64,000 nucleotides of DNA from assembly GCA_947585865.1 (NCBI GenBank), contig CANPXH010000007.1, forward strand, positions 1-64,000. The letters run 5' to 3'. The translations under genes were made by a program, and so were the position numbers. Positions 26,506 to 35,868 of the stretch are shown piece by piece. This stretch comes from an uncultured Clostridia bacterium. GTDB lineage: Bacteria > Bacillota > Clostridia > Lachnospirales > CAG-274. The notes beneath the pieces were generated by a model that saw nothing but the letters and a program-made list of their open reading frames with translations, had not been told where the DNA came from and made no database searches. Numbering within the stretch: the first letter of the stretch is position 1; each line of letters begins with the position of its first letter.

Positions 26506-27321
26506 TCATCTCTTTTTAAGCACAAATTTTTCTATGACCTCCGCTACGGCGCCTTCATTATTTGTCTTTTCCGTAATATAGTCGGCTTCTTTTTTTATTT
26601 CATCGGTACCGTTTCTTACGGCAACACCAAGGCCTGCCTTTTTCACCATTGATATGTCGTTCATATTATCCCCTATGGCTATTATATCTTCTTTGTCGAT
26701 GTTTAATATTTCGGATAATTCCTCGAGAGCCGTGCCTTTATCTATATTCAAAGGATTGAATTCATACAGATCGGAGGCTGAAAAAAATGTTGTCATATCC
26801 TTGTCAAGACCTGTGCTGTATACCTCTTTTTCTATTTCACAGAGAATTGAATTTCTTCCTATTATAATGACCTTGGATACATCATTTATACATATGCTTT
26901 CAAGATCATCGAGACATATGGGTATGAGCTTTGATCGTGCGGCATATGTGTCTATTCTTTCGGAAGGCTTTTCATAATACAGCCTTTCATTATAATATAC
27001 CATAAGATCCACATTATATTTTCTGCAAAGCTTTATCGCCTTAACGGCAATACATCCTTTAAGAAGATGCTCAGACAACACCTTTAAAGTATCCGCCTCA
27101 TATATTATACCGCCGTTATACCCTATACAATAGCATCCCTTTTTATCAAGACCTATAGTTTTGTTAAAGTTATTAAGACTCATATTGGATCTGCCGCTTG
27201 ACAGCACAAAATGACATCCGCTCTCAACAGCCTTTTTTATAGCAGCTATGTTTTCATATGGCATATTTTTATTGTCGTCAAGTAAGGTTGCGTCAAGATC
27301 GCACAAAATAAGTTTATACAT
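26506..27321 (-). CDS. Cof-type HAD phosphatase
   Basis: The 271-aa protein has HAD motif I LILCDLDATLLDDN, motif II VLSSGRS near residue 40, and motif IV IAIGDNMNDISM near residue 215, with a type IIB cap between. These Cof/YidA-like enzymes hydrolyse sugar phosphates and cofactor phosphates. Motif I has Ala in place of the more usual Gly (DLDGTLL). It lies directly after parB, separated by a parS-containing palindrome. Substrate unknown. Confidence 0.88.
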   Translation of the reverse strand: MYKLILCDLDATLLDDNKNMPYENIAAIKKAVESGCHFVLSSGRSNMSLNNFNKTIGLDKKGCYCIGYNGGIIYEADTLKVLSEHLLKGCIAVKAIKLCRKYNVDLMVYYNERLYYEKPSERIDTYAARSKLIPICLDDLESICINDVSKVIIIGRNSILCEIEKEVYSTGLDKDMTTFFSASDLYEFNPLNIDKGTALEELSEILNIDKEDIIAIGDNMNDISMVKKAGLGVAVRNGTDEIKKEADYITEKTNNEGAVAEVIEKFVLKKR

Positions 27322-27349
27322 AAATTCTCCTTACACAAAGGACCTGTAA

Positions 27350-27365
27350 TGTTTCACGTGAAACA
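27350..27365. promoter_or_regulatory. parS: parS site 1
   Basis: TGTTTCACGTGAAACA is a perfect match to the ParB-binding consensus of Firmicutes. It sits inside a longer imperfect palindrome (AGGACCTGT ... ACAAGTCCT) just after parB. Confidence 0.97.
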
Positions 27366-27383
27366 ATACAAGTCCTTTTATGC

Positions 27384-28265
27384 TCAATTAAATTTTTCTT
27401 TTATCATTCCGACTATCCTGTCAAGATCGTCTATGGAATTGTATTCTATCTCTATCTTGCCTCTGTTTTTGTTGTTTTTTACATTTACCTTTGTGCCGAA
27501 TATAGTTCTGAGATCCTTAGCTATTCTCATACATTCCCTTGCTACTTCAGGATTTCTCACAACCTTTTTTTCTTCCGGTACATTTGGATTGTTTATATTT
27601 TCAACAGTTGTTTTTACAAGCTCTTCGGTCTCCCTTACGCTCATATCGTCTTCTATTATTTTTTCCGCAAGCTCAAACTGCAAATCGCCGTTATCAATGG
27701 CAAGCAGCGCTCTTGCGTGACCGTTGCTTATTTTATATTCCTTCACGAACACCTGCACTCTTTTATCAAGATTGGCAAGACGCATAGCATTTGCAACGGC
27801 AGAACGGCTTTTGCCTACCTTCTTTGCAATTTCCTCTTGATTGAGATCAAATTCTTCCTTGAATTTTATATAAGTAAAAGCCTCTTCCATAGGGTTAAGG
27901 TCTTCTCTTTGTATATTTTCTACAAGAGCGGCTTCAAGACTTTTAAGATCGTCAAATTCCTTTATTATCACAGGAACCTTTCTCAAGCCTGCTATCCTTG
28001 CGGCTCTCCATCTTCTCTCGCCTGCGATTATCTCATAATGATCATCGTTTTTCTTTACAGTAAGGGGTTGAAGTATGCCCATCTCCTTTATTGACTGTGC
28101 AAGCTCATCCAACGATGTGTCGTTAAATATATTTCTGGGCTGGTTTCTGTTGGGAGTTATTTTATTTATGTCTATTTCCAATATGTTATTTTCCTGCGGT
28201 ATATCATTGCTTGACATAAGAGCACCCAAGCCCTTGCCTAAACCGCTTTTTTTCTGAGCAGCCAT
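27384..28265 (-). CDS. parB: Chromosome partitioning protein ParB (Spo0J)
   Basis: The 293-aa protein has the CTP-binding N-terminal domain (ITPNRNQPRNIF near residue 36, AGERRWRAARIAG near residue 81), a helix-turn-helix DNA-binding domain (LNQEEIAKKVGKSRSAVANAMRLANL), and a C-terminal dimerisation segment. ParB loads at parS and spreads to organise the origin. It sits immediately next to parA. Start ATG is preceded by a GGGGG site. The initial AQKKSGLGKGLGALMS is typical of Spo0J. Confidence 0.96.
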   Translation of the reverse strand: MAAQKKSGLGKGLGALMSSNDIPQENNILEIDINKITPNRNQPRNIFNDTSLDELAQSIKEMGILQPLTVKKNDDHYEIIAGERRWRAARIAGLRKVPVIIKEFDDLKSLEAALVENIQREDLNPMEEAFTYIKFKEEFDLNQEEIAKKVGKSRSAVANAMRLANLDKRVQVFVKEYKISNGHARALLAIDNGDLQFELAEKIIEDDMSVRETEELVKTTVENINNPNVPEEKKVVRNPEVARECMRIAKDLRTIFGTKVNVKNNKNRGKIEIEYNSIDDLDRIVGMIKEKFN

Positions 28266-29045
28266 TTAATTTTCCCCCTTTTCTATAATTCCGTCTGCCA
28301 ACATTTCATAAGCCTCTGAGCCCTTGCTTTTTCTGTCATAGAGATTAATGGGCAATCCGTGGCTCGGAGCTTCGCTAAGACGTACATTTCTTGGTATTAT
28401 ACATTTAAAAAGATCCGCACCTAAATAATTTGTCACTTCTTCGACCACCTGCATAGATAAATTTGTCCTTGCGTCGAACATTGTAAATACTATTCCTTCA
28501 ATTTCTATATCACTGTTCATTCTTTCCTTAACAAGCTGATATGTATGAAGAAATTGACTTAATCCCTCAAGAGCCAAAAATTCACACTGCAAAGGAATGA
28601 GCACAGAATTTGCAGAGGTCAAAGCATTGAGAGTAAGTATATTAAGTGACGGAGGACAGTCTATAAGTATGTAATCATAATTATCTCTTACATTATTGCT
28701 GTCTATAATATCCTTTAATATATATTCTCTTCTGTCAAAATTAATAAGCTCTATTTCTGCGCCTGACAATTGTATGTCCGTAGGCAAAAGATCCAGGCCG
28801 AATTCATCAAACTCAGCCCTGTTAAGCGTGCTGTTAAAATCCGATTCACCCATTATAAGGTCATAGAATGTGTTTTCAACATTGTTTTTATCTATGCCCA
28901 AGCCCGTTGTGGTATTGCCTTGGGGATCTGAATCTATTACAAGCACCTTTTTTCCTTTTTCAGCCAAAAAAGCGGCTAGATTTATAGCAGTTGTAGTTTT
29001 GCCTACGCCACCCTTCTGATTGGCTATAGCTATTACTTTTCCCAT
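28266..29045 (-). CDS. parA: Chromosome partitioning ATPase ParA (Soj)
   Basis: The 259-aa deviant-Walker ATPase shows [20 protein letters not shown] at the N-terminus, IDSDPQGN near residue 40, and [14 protein letters not shown] near residue 127. Soj drives origin segregation with ParB and regulates DnaA. It is adjacent to parB with no gap, and 170 bases from argS. Length normal. Confidence 0.97.
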   Translation of the reverse strand: MGKVIAIANQKGGVGKTTTAINLAAFLAEKGKKVLVIDSDPQGNTTTGLGIDKNNVENTFYDLIMGESDFNSTLNRAEFDEFGLDLLPTDIQLSGAEIELINFDRREYILKDIIDSNNVRDNYDYILIDCPPSLNILTLNALTSANSVLIPLQCEFLALEGLSQFLHTYQLVKERMNSDIEIEGIVFTMFDARTNLSMQVVEEVTNYLGADLFKCIIPRNVRLSEAPSHGLPINLYDRKSKGSEAYEMLADGIIEKGEN

Positions 29046-29169
29046 TTTTCATACCTCATTTTGTATCTGTTGTAAACCATATCTCAAAGAAAGTCATTTA
29101 CATTTTTTCTGTCTTTTATACTGCTGAATATATTTTACCACATATTGATATAAAAATCTACACTAAATT

Positions 29170-29211
29170 AATAAAAGGTGTAAAATGTTTCACGTGAAAC
29201 ATTTTACACCC
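29170..29211 (-). terminator. parS: argS terminator containing parS site 2
   Basis: The perfect parS TGTTTCACGTGAAACA (29186-29201) is extended into a perfect 34-bp palindrome with arms GGTGTAAAA. On the minus strand the arm is followed by TTTTATT, right after the argS stop. It therefore reads both as a ParB site and as a factor-independent terminator. Confidence 0.88.
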
Positions 29212-29216
29212 TTGCC

Positions 29217-30920
29217 TTACATTGCTTCGGGAGCCTTTAACCCTATAAGCTCCAGTCCTGCCTTTATATTATCTCTTACAGCTATCACCACCGCAAGTCT
29301 TGTATCCTTCACGGCGCCCTCACTGTTCATAATATTATTTTCATTATAGAATTTATTAAAAGCCTTGCACAATTCTATAATATGTCTCGTGACTATATAA
29401 GGTTCGTTTTTATCGGCAGCCTCTTTTATTTTGTTGGAAAATTCATTAAGCACCTTGAAAACGCTTATGCTTGCATCATCACATATAAGCTCGGCATCTA
29501 TATTTATAAGATCGGAATAATCTTTTATTCCCGCCTTTTTTATTATGCTGCAGGCTCTTGCATGGGTATATTGTGCATAGGGGCCTGTTTCTCCGTCAAA
29601 ATTAAGCATTCTTTCCAAATCGAACACCACATTTTTTATTCTGCTGTTATACAGATCGTCAAATATAATAGCTCCGATGCCCACATCCTCCGCTACCTTA
29701 TCTTTGTTTTCAAGGTCGGGATTTTTATCTTCTATTATTTTTTTTGTTTTCTCAACAGACATATTGAGAATATCTTCCATAAGTACAACATGACCCTTTC
29801 TCGTGCTTAGCTTGCCATCGCCAAGACTTACAAGACCGAAGGGTACATGTATAAGCTTGTCCGCCCAATCATATCCCATAAGCTCTATGACCTTGAACCA
29901 CTGGGCAAAATGAAGATTTTGATCAAGAGCCGTAACATATATACATTTATCAAAATCATATGTGTTCATTCTGTATATTGCTGCGGAAATATCTCTCGTG
30001 GGATAGAGAGTACCGCCGTCGCTTCTGAGTATAAGACAAGGCGGCATATTATACTTTTCAAGATCAACTATCTGTGCTCCACGGCTTTCCGTGAGTAAAT
30101 TTTTTTCTTTAATCTCATCTACCACAGCAGCCATTTTGTCATTATAAAAGCTTTCTCCGGCATAGCTGTCAAAGCTTATGTTGAGCCTGTCATATATCCT
30201 GTTGAATTCCTTCATACTGATATCGCAGAACCACTTCCAAAGATCAAGAGCCTCTTTATCACCCTTCTGCATTTTAACCAGCCAGCTTCTTGCTTGGTCG
30301 TCAAGAGACGGATCCTTTTCCGCTTCCTCATGGAATTTAACATATATCCTGCTCAGTTCTTTTATGTCATTTTTTTCCACAGCCTCTTTGTTTCCCCACA
30401 TTTTATAGGCAACAATAAGCTTGCCGAATTGAGTTCCCCAGTCGCCCAAGTGATTTATACCCACCACATTGTAGCCTAGAGCCTCATATATATTATAAAG
30501 AGAATTTCCTATTACCGTAGAACGAAGATGTCCGACATGGAAAGGCTTTGCAATATTTGGAGACGAATAATCTATAACTATCGTCTTTCCTTTGCCGATA
30601 TCTGACTTTATAAAATCCTGTCCTTTTTCAATAATGCTGTTTAAAACGCTTTTTACAAAAACACTTTTATCCACATAAAAGTTTATATATGCGTTTACAA
30701 CTTCAATTTTGCTCACAAAGTCAGGCTTTTCTATTTTTTCGGATATCTCCTTTGCAATAAGCGGAGGCGCCTTTCTCATGAATTTGGCAAGCCTGAAACA
30801 TGGAAAAGCATAATCGCCCATTTCCGCCTTGGCAGGTATCTCTATATTTTCAATTATATCATTTATTTCTATACCCGAAGCTTTTGAAACAGCTTCTGCA
30901 ATGCCTTGTATATAGTCCAT
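29217..30920 (-). CDS. argS: Arginyl-tRNA synthetase
   Basis: This class I synthetase charges tRNA-Arg. The 567-aa protein has the N-terminal additional domain, a HIGH-like motif in SSPNIAKPFHVGHLRSTVIGN near residue 120, and a C-terminal anticodon-binding helical domain ending KAPEAM. LSTRKG near residue 370 takes the KMSKS place, as is usual in this family. It sits left of the origin, leftward transcribed, and is the gene furthest from parA in this minus-strand block. Identification secure. Confidence 0.97.
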   Translation of the reverse strand: MDYIQGIAEAVSKASGIEINDIIENIEIPAKAEMGDYAFPCFRLAKFMRKAPPLIAKEISEKIEKPDFVSKIEVVNAYINFYVDKSVFVKSVLNSIIEKGQDFIKSDIGKGKTIVIDYSSPNIAKPFHVGHLRSTVIGNSLYNIYEALGYNVVGINHLGDWGTQFGKLIVAYKMWGNKEAVEKNDIKELSRIYVKFHEEAEKDPSLDDQARSWLVKMQKGDKEALDLWKWFCDISMKEFNRIYDRLNISFDSYAGESFYNDKMAAVVDEIKEKNLLTESRGAQIVDLEKYNMPPCLILRSDGGTLYPTRDISAAIYRMNTYDFDKCIYVTALDQNLHFAQWFKVIELMGYDWADKLIHVPFGLVSLGDGKLSTRKGHVVLMEDILNMSVEKTKKIIEDKNPDLENKDKVAEDVGIGAIIFDDLYNSRIKNVVFDLERMLNFDGETGPYAQYTHARACSIIKKAGIKDYSDLINIDAELICDDASISVFKVLNEFSNKIKEAADKNEPYIVTRHIIELCKAFNKFYNENNIMNSEGAVKDTRLAVVIAVRDNIKAGLELIGLKAPEAM

Positions 30921-30993
30921 TTTAATTACTCCTTATTACAATATTTCATCATTATAATTGTATCACCAAATACTGTAAAATACAAGTATTTTA

Positions 30994-31170
30994 TTCAGCG
31001 TGTCGATAAAATCGACACGCTTGAAAGAAATGCTTTTTGGCATTTCTTTCAGTTAACTGTGGTAGGAACCAGCCGTGTTTTCTGTAATTTAGGCATAAAT
31101 GCTTAAATTACAGAAAAGTTCCTGTCCTCGGAGGAAATGAATTCCTCCTGCGGATTAAAGTCTGCGACGC
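30994..31170 (-). repeat. Structured mobile repeat, copy 2
   Basis: This is the inverted copy of 22230-22403. All parts are present in the same order on the minus strand. The long inner hairpin has CTGTAATTTA/TAAATTACAG arms instead of ACTTATATTTTG and its complement, while the outer segments are almost unchanged. The element ends on the minus strand with the GCGTGTCGA hairpin. It occupies the gap between the divergent argS and YcdB-like genes, together with about 150 further AT-rich bases with no gene. Confidence 0.8.
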
Positions 31171-31323
31171 TTTTTTTCACACCATTCTTATTGATTATTT
31201 CTTTTTGGGTTTTAAATTTTATTTTTTCGATAGTACGAGTAAAACACAAGTATTTTATTGTATTTATATGTGTTTTATGGTAAAATATAATTAGCTTTGA
31301 AAAAATATATAGGAGGTATTTAT

Positions 31324-33267
31324 ATGAAAAAATTATTGGCATTGATATTATCGGCTGTAATGCTGACATCCTTTAATGTATATGCTCAGAATGAAGAATA
31401 TGAGCAGGTAGTATCAAAAGTAAAAAATGTACTGGATATAGGAAATTACGACAATTTTGAATGTACGGAATATTCTGACAAAGGCAAATTATTTCTCAAT
31501 ATGAGCTGGAGCAATAAAGACAATAATAGTTCCGTAGATGTTAACTGTGACAATGAGGGAAATATATATAATTACTATATATATGACAATAACGAAAATA
31601 AAACCCAGATATACAATGAAAACGAATGCAAACAAACTGCCGATGCTTTTCTTAATAAAATACTCGGCGAAAAATATAGCAGCATAAAATATATGGATTA
31701 TTATTTGAATTACAATTCATATTCTTATACCTACAATATCGTAAATAACGGTATACCTTTTTCATCGGACAAAATAAATATAAATGTTAATAAATATACG
31801 AATACTGTTATGAATTCAAGTATACCTTATTTTCTTTTTAATATCCAAACGGATAATTTTTCTTCCGCAATAGGAACGGAAAAGGCAAATGAAATTTTAA
31901 AAAATAAATTTGATATGGTATATATCACAATATACGACTATGAAAACGAAAAATACAATATCATTCCCGCTTATGCACCGAAATACTACCATATGGATGC
32001 CATAACAGGAGAAAAATTCGATAATGATTTCTTTCATTATGACTACGGCACAACAGAAGCGGCAGCTTCCGGAAATGCTAAGGCTATGAGTTCAAAAGAT
32101 GAGGAATATATAAACCTTACAGAAGCGGAGAAAAATGAAATAAATGATCTTAAATCTATAATTAAGCCTGAATATGCTGTAAATAAACTCAATTCACTTT
32201 TCGGCTTAAATATAAATGCATCGGATATAAATTATAACTATTATAAAAATAAAATAGAAAATAAAAATTATTATAATTTAAATATAAATTACAATAAGGA
32301 TATGGATATATATGCTTCCTTTGATCAAGAAGGAAGACTCATAAGCTTTAATAAATACATGGATTATGAAAATAATGAAAATGCAGACAGAAAAATTCTT
32401 AGGGAAAAGGCTGAAGCTATTATAAAAAGCAACTATCCCTCCCTTGATTTTGCTCTCAGAGATGAAAATAACGAAAGGCCTGTATTTAATTTTGACGTTT
32501 TCAGAAACGGTATATTATCCGTAGATGAAGGTATAAGAATAGAATTCAACGGTGATTCCCAGGTAATGTATGCCGATTTTAATATTAAAAGCTATATAAA
32601 TTATCCTCCCGTAAATGCCGCCGTTACAAAGGATGAGGCCTTTAATAAGGCAATGAGCGAATTTCCTCTTGAAATGTCATATTTTGTCGTTTTTAACAAT
32701 AGCTCAGGCATATATAATGTATACGATATATATAATATAAACGCTTCATATGCCGTAGACGCAATGACGGGAGATATTATAAGCATAGAAAACGGAAGAC
32801 CAATTTCAAAAAACAATAACAAAATAAATGCATATAAGGACATAAGCGACCAATGGTATGCCGATATGGCCACAAAGCTTCTTTATATGGATTTTCGTTT
32901 TGAGGGAGATAATTTTGAAGGTGACAAACCTCTTACATTTGCGGATTTTGAAAAATTTTATTTTAAGGATAACAATATAAAATATGCTATGGAAAATAAA
33001 AACAACTATGACAAATATTCAAAGGATCCCAACAGACCTCTTACACGCTATGAATTTGCTGAAATTTTCAGCGATATTTTAGGCTATGGCAAAATAACAG
33101 GTCTCGATATTTACAAGCCGCCTTACAATGATATTGAAAATAACGGAAGCGTAGCAATATTAAAGGGTCTAGGACTTTTGGACAATGCTGACGAATACAA
33201 CGGAAACAATATTATTACAAGAGCGGAAGCCGCAAATATTGTTTATAAAAACATTATAAACAACTGA
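31324..33267 (+). CDS. Secreted YcdB/YcdC-like repeat protein with SLH-type C-terminus
   Basis: The roughly 647-aa protein has a signal peptide (MKKLLALILSAVMLTSFNVYA, cleavage near residue 21). Long Asn/Tyr-rich repeats with PepSY/YcdB-like phrases follow (NSYSYTYNIVNNGIPFSSDKI and YAVDAMTGDIISIENG). The last 150 residues look like degenerate S-layer homology modules (YKDISDQWYADMATKLLYM, RPLTRYEFAEIFSDILGYG, NIITRAEAANIVYKNI). It would sit at the cell surface. I choose ATG 31324, after AGGAGGTATT, over the track's 31297. Composition is AT-rich with many AAT/TAT codons. Function unknown. Confidence 0.82.
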   Translation: MKKLLALILSAVMLTSFNVYAQNEEYEQVVSKVKNVLDIGNYDNFECTEYSDKGKLFLNMSWSNKDNNSSVDVNCDNEGNIYNYYIYDNNENKTQIYNENECKQTADAFLNKILGEKYSSIKYMDYYLNYNSYSYTYNIVNNGIPFSSDKININVNKYTNTVMNSSIPYFLFNIQTDNFSSAIGTEKANEILKNKFDMVYITIYDYENEKYNIIPAYAPKYYHMDAITGEKFDNDFFHYDYGTTEAAASGNAKAMSSKDEEYINLTEAEKNEINDLKSIIKPEYAVNKLNSLFGLNINASDINYNYYKNKIENKNYYNLNINYNKDMDIYASFDQEGRLISFNKYMDYENNENADRKILREKAEAIIKSNYPSLDFALRDENNERPVFNFDVFRNGILSVDEGIRIEFNGDSQVMYADFNIKSYINYPPVNAAVTKDEAFNKAMSEFPLEMSYFVVFNNSSGIYNVYDIYNINASYAVDAMTGDIISIENGRPISKNNNKINAYKDISDQWYADMATKLLYMDFRFEGDNFEGDKPLTFADFEKFYFKDNNIKYAMENKNNYDKYSKDPNRPLTRYEFAEIFSDILGYGKITGLDIYKPPYNDIENNGSVAILKGLGLLDNADEYNGNNIITRAEAANIVYKNIINN

Positions 33268-33294
33268 TAAAATCAAGGAGATAACAATTATTTA

Positions 33295-34053
33295 ATGAAA
33301 ATAACAGACTTTCACGTACATCCTTTTTTAAAACAATCCCAAAACAGTTGTTTTTACAAGGATATAATAAACACTACGGAACAATTTAAAAGCGATATCA
33401 TAAGCTCAGGGATCACCCATATATGCGGTTCCGTCATAGAAAAAGTACAGGACTTTGACTCTATACACAAGCTTAATATGACAGCCCTTGAGCTTAAGGA
33501 AATGTGGGGAGATTTTTACACTCCCGGCATACACATACATCCCCATTATGTAAAAGAATCTATAGAAGAGCTTTACTTTATGTATAAAAGGGGAGTAAGG
33601 CTTGTGGGAGAGCTTGTTCCTTATTATAATGGCTGGGAAAGCTATTATGATGATAATATGCACCAAATATATGAGGTAATATCCGAGCTTGGAATGATAA
33701 TTTCAATACATACGCAGGATAATAAAGGTATAGAAAAGGCTCTTAAAGAATTCCCAAATATAATATTTGTAGGAGCTCATCCCCGTGACAAGGAGGATTA
33801 TGCCGATCATATATACAGACTTAAAAAATATGACAATTATTATATGGATCTGAGCGGAACAGGTTTATTTCGCTACGGAATGGTAAAAAATACCATAAAG
33901 GAAACAGGCAGCAGCAAAATACTTTTCGGTACGGATTACCCAATATGCAATCCAAAAATGTATGTACAGGCAGTTCTTTTTGAAAAGATATCACAAAGAG
34001 ATAAGGAAAATATACTATATAAAAACGCCGAGAGCTTATTAAAAAATTTATAA
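33295..34053 (+). CDS. Amidohydrolase-family metal-dependent hydrolase
   Basis: The 252-aa protein has a TIM-barrel amidohydrolase pattern: DFHVHPF at the N-terminus, GIHIHPHYV near residue 78, GELVPYYNG near residue 103, ISIHTQ, VGAHPRD and a C-terminal FGTDYPICNP. These are the metal-binding and catalytic positions of the amidohydrolase-2 and TatD-like group. It follows the YcdB-like gene by 27 bases and ends just before oriC. Its AAGGAG site is 13 bases from the ATG, which is long. Substrate unknown. Confidence 0.78.
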   Translation: MKITDFHVHPFLKQSQNSCFYKDIINTTEQFKSDIISSGITHICGSVIEKVQDFDSIHKLNMTALELKEMWGDFYTPGIHIHPHYVKESIEELYFMYKRGVRLVGELVPYYNGWESYYDDNMHQIYEVISELGMIISIHTQDNKGIEKALKEFPNIIFVGAHPRDKEDYADHIYRLKKYDNYYMDLSGTGLFRYGMVKNTIKETGSSKILFGTDYPICNPKMYVQAVLFEKISQRDKENILYKNAESLLKNL

Positions 34054-34094
34054 AATTTTATAAAATAATTGTAGAATTATTCCTTTTATTATGG

Positions 34095-34291
34095 TATAAT
34101 ATTTAAGGTTGTATATCCAAAAAATAAGCCAATTTTATTAACATTTTGTTGATAAGTATGTGTATATCCTGTTATTTATTCACAAAATTTCTTTATTTTA
34201 CTTTAAAATCCATACTTATCCACAATTGTTAATAAGTCCAAAATATATACAATTTTTATATATAATAATAATGCGAAAGGAATAAAATTTT
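34095..34291 (+). promoter_or_regulatory. oriC, upstream DnaA-box cluster and dnaA promoter
   Basis: DnaA-box-like 9-mers include TTATTCACA at 34176 and TTATCCACA at 34216, both matching the consensus TTATNCACA, and TGTTGATAA at 34147, a reverse variant with one mismatch. A TATAAT at 34095 is a likely -10 for dnaA. The region is very AT-rich. With the second cluster after dnaA it makes a bipartite origin as in Bacillus. Confidence 0.85.
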
Positions 34292-35626
34292 ATGATGACA
34301 GCTAAGCAATATTGGCAGAAGGCTCTTGAGATAATAATGACCGAATTAAATGATGTGACATATACCACATTTATAATACCTATAGAGCCTGTAAGCTATA
34401 CCGACAATATGTTCATATGTACATTGAGCATAAATATAAGAGCCTATAAAGATATGATAAAAAAATATTCTTCCACCATAGACAAGGCTCTTACTCAAGT
34501 TTTCGGCAAAAAGATGAGGTTTGTTATAGATTCCGATCTTGAAGAGGAAGAAAAGGAAAATGAAGGAAACATAACTCCCTTTAAAAAATCAAGGGTAAGG
34601 GAAAACGGACTTATAGATAACTATCGTTTTTCAAATTTCATAGTAGGTCCTTCCAACAATATAGCTCATGCAGCGGCTGTGGCTGTGGCCGACAATCCCG
34701 GTGAAGACGATACATACAATCCTCTTTTTCTATACGGAGGAGTAGGTCTCGGAAAGACACACCTTATACACGCCATAGGCAATCACATATGTGAATATAA
34801 TCCAAATGCAAACATACTTTATGTCTCCTGCGAAAAATTTACAAATGAGCTTATAGAGGCTATAAAGTACAAAAAAACATTGGAATTCAAGGAAAAATAC
34901 AGAAATCTTGACGTTCTTTTAATAGACGACGTTCAGTTTCTTTCCGGCAAAGAAGGCGCTCAGGAAGAATTTTTCCATACGTTCAATTCCCTTGTGGATG
35001 ACAAAAAGCAGATAGTTATGTGTTCGGACAGAAAACCCTCCGAAATACAAACTCTTACCGACAGACTTGTTTCACGTATGTCAAAAGGACTTATATTCGA
35101 TATTAAATTTCCCGACTTTGAGACCAGAACAGCCATACTTGAAAAAAAGGCTGAAAGCAAAAACATATCCATACCAAAGGACATACTTCAATACATAGCT
35201 TATTCCATAACATCCAATATAAGAGAAATGGAAGGAGCCCTTAATAAAATAATAATGTATGCCCGTTTCAACAACAGGATAATAGACATGGAGCTGGCTG
35301 AAGAGGTCATAAAGGAAACCATAAAAACAAACAAGAACAATATAACCGTAGAATACATACAGCAGACTGTGGCGGATTTTTACAAGGTAACCGTGGAAGA
35401 GCTGGTATCCAAAAGAAGAACACAGCCTCTCACCACATACAGACATATAGCGATGTATCTTTGCAGGAAATTTTTGGAGGACAGTCTTGAAGTGGTCGGT
35501 TACAAATTCGGAAAAAGAGACCATTCAACAGTTATGAACGGCTGTGACAGAATAAGCGCCCTTATAGAAGTAAATGAAGAAAGGGCAGGGGAGATAGCCG
35601 CTATAGAAAAAAGGATAACAGGCTAA
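34292..35626 (+). CDS. dnaA: Chromosomal replication initiator DnaA
   Basis: The 444-aa protein has domain I (residues 1-90), the AAA+ domain with Walker A GGVGLGKTHL near residue 150 and Walker B VLLIDDVQFLSGKEG near residue 210, and the domain IV DnaA-box-binding motif RHIAMYLCRK ... GYKFGKRDHSTVMNG. DnaA opens oriC and also acts as a transcription factor. There are two ATGs in tandem at 34292 and 34295 after AAAGGAA; either may be used. It precedes dnaN. Confidence 0.97.
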   Translation: MMTAKQYWQKALEIIMTELNDVTYTTFIIPIEPVSYTDNMFICTLSINIRAYKDMIKKYSSTIDKALTQVFGKKMRFVIDSDLEEEEKENEGNITPFKKSRVRENGLIDNYRFSNFIVGPSNNIAHAAAVAVADNPGEDDTYNPLFLYGGVGLGKTHLIHAIGNHICEYNPNANILYVSCEKFTNELIEAIKYKKTLEFKEKYRNLDVLLIDDVQFLSGKEGAQEEFFHTFNSLVDDKKQIVMCSDRKPSEIQTLTDRLVSRMSKGLIFDIKFPDFETRTAILEKKAESKNISIPKDILQYIAYSITSNIREMEGALNKIIMYARFNNRIIDMELAEEVIKETIKTNKNNITVEYIQQTVADFYKVTVEELVSKRRTQPLTTYRHIAMYLCRKFLEDSLEVVGYKFGKRDHSTVMNGCDRISALIEVNEERAGEIAAIEKRITG

Positions 35627-35632
35627 CTTATA

Positions 35633-35832
35633 TGTTGATAAGTTGATAATTATATGTTGATATATGTAAATAAATTCCTCTTCCAAATTTTACCATGTTG
35701 ATATATGTTTATATTTACATATTTATAAACAGCTTTACAACATATGATGTGAATAATTTTTATCTTTATTTATAAGGCTTAAGCTTACTTATATACTTTA
35801 TCCCCACCGCCTACTACAACTACTACTATTTA
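35633..35832 (+). promoter_or_regulatory. oriC, downstream boxes and unwinding element
   Basis: Between dnaA and dnaN lie three TGTTGATA sites (35633, 35655, 35696), a DnaA-box variant TTATCCCCA at 35798, and then CCGC followed by CTACTACAACTACTACTATT at 35811-35830. In Bacillus subtilis, two boxes, a GC cluster and DnaA-trios of this 3-base form make the strand-opening system, in the same place. The AT-rich ATATTATTATATCATATAT that follows would melt first. Confidence 0.85.
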
Positions 35833-35868
35833 TATTATTATATCATATATATAAAGGAGATCTGAAAG

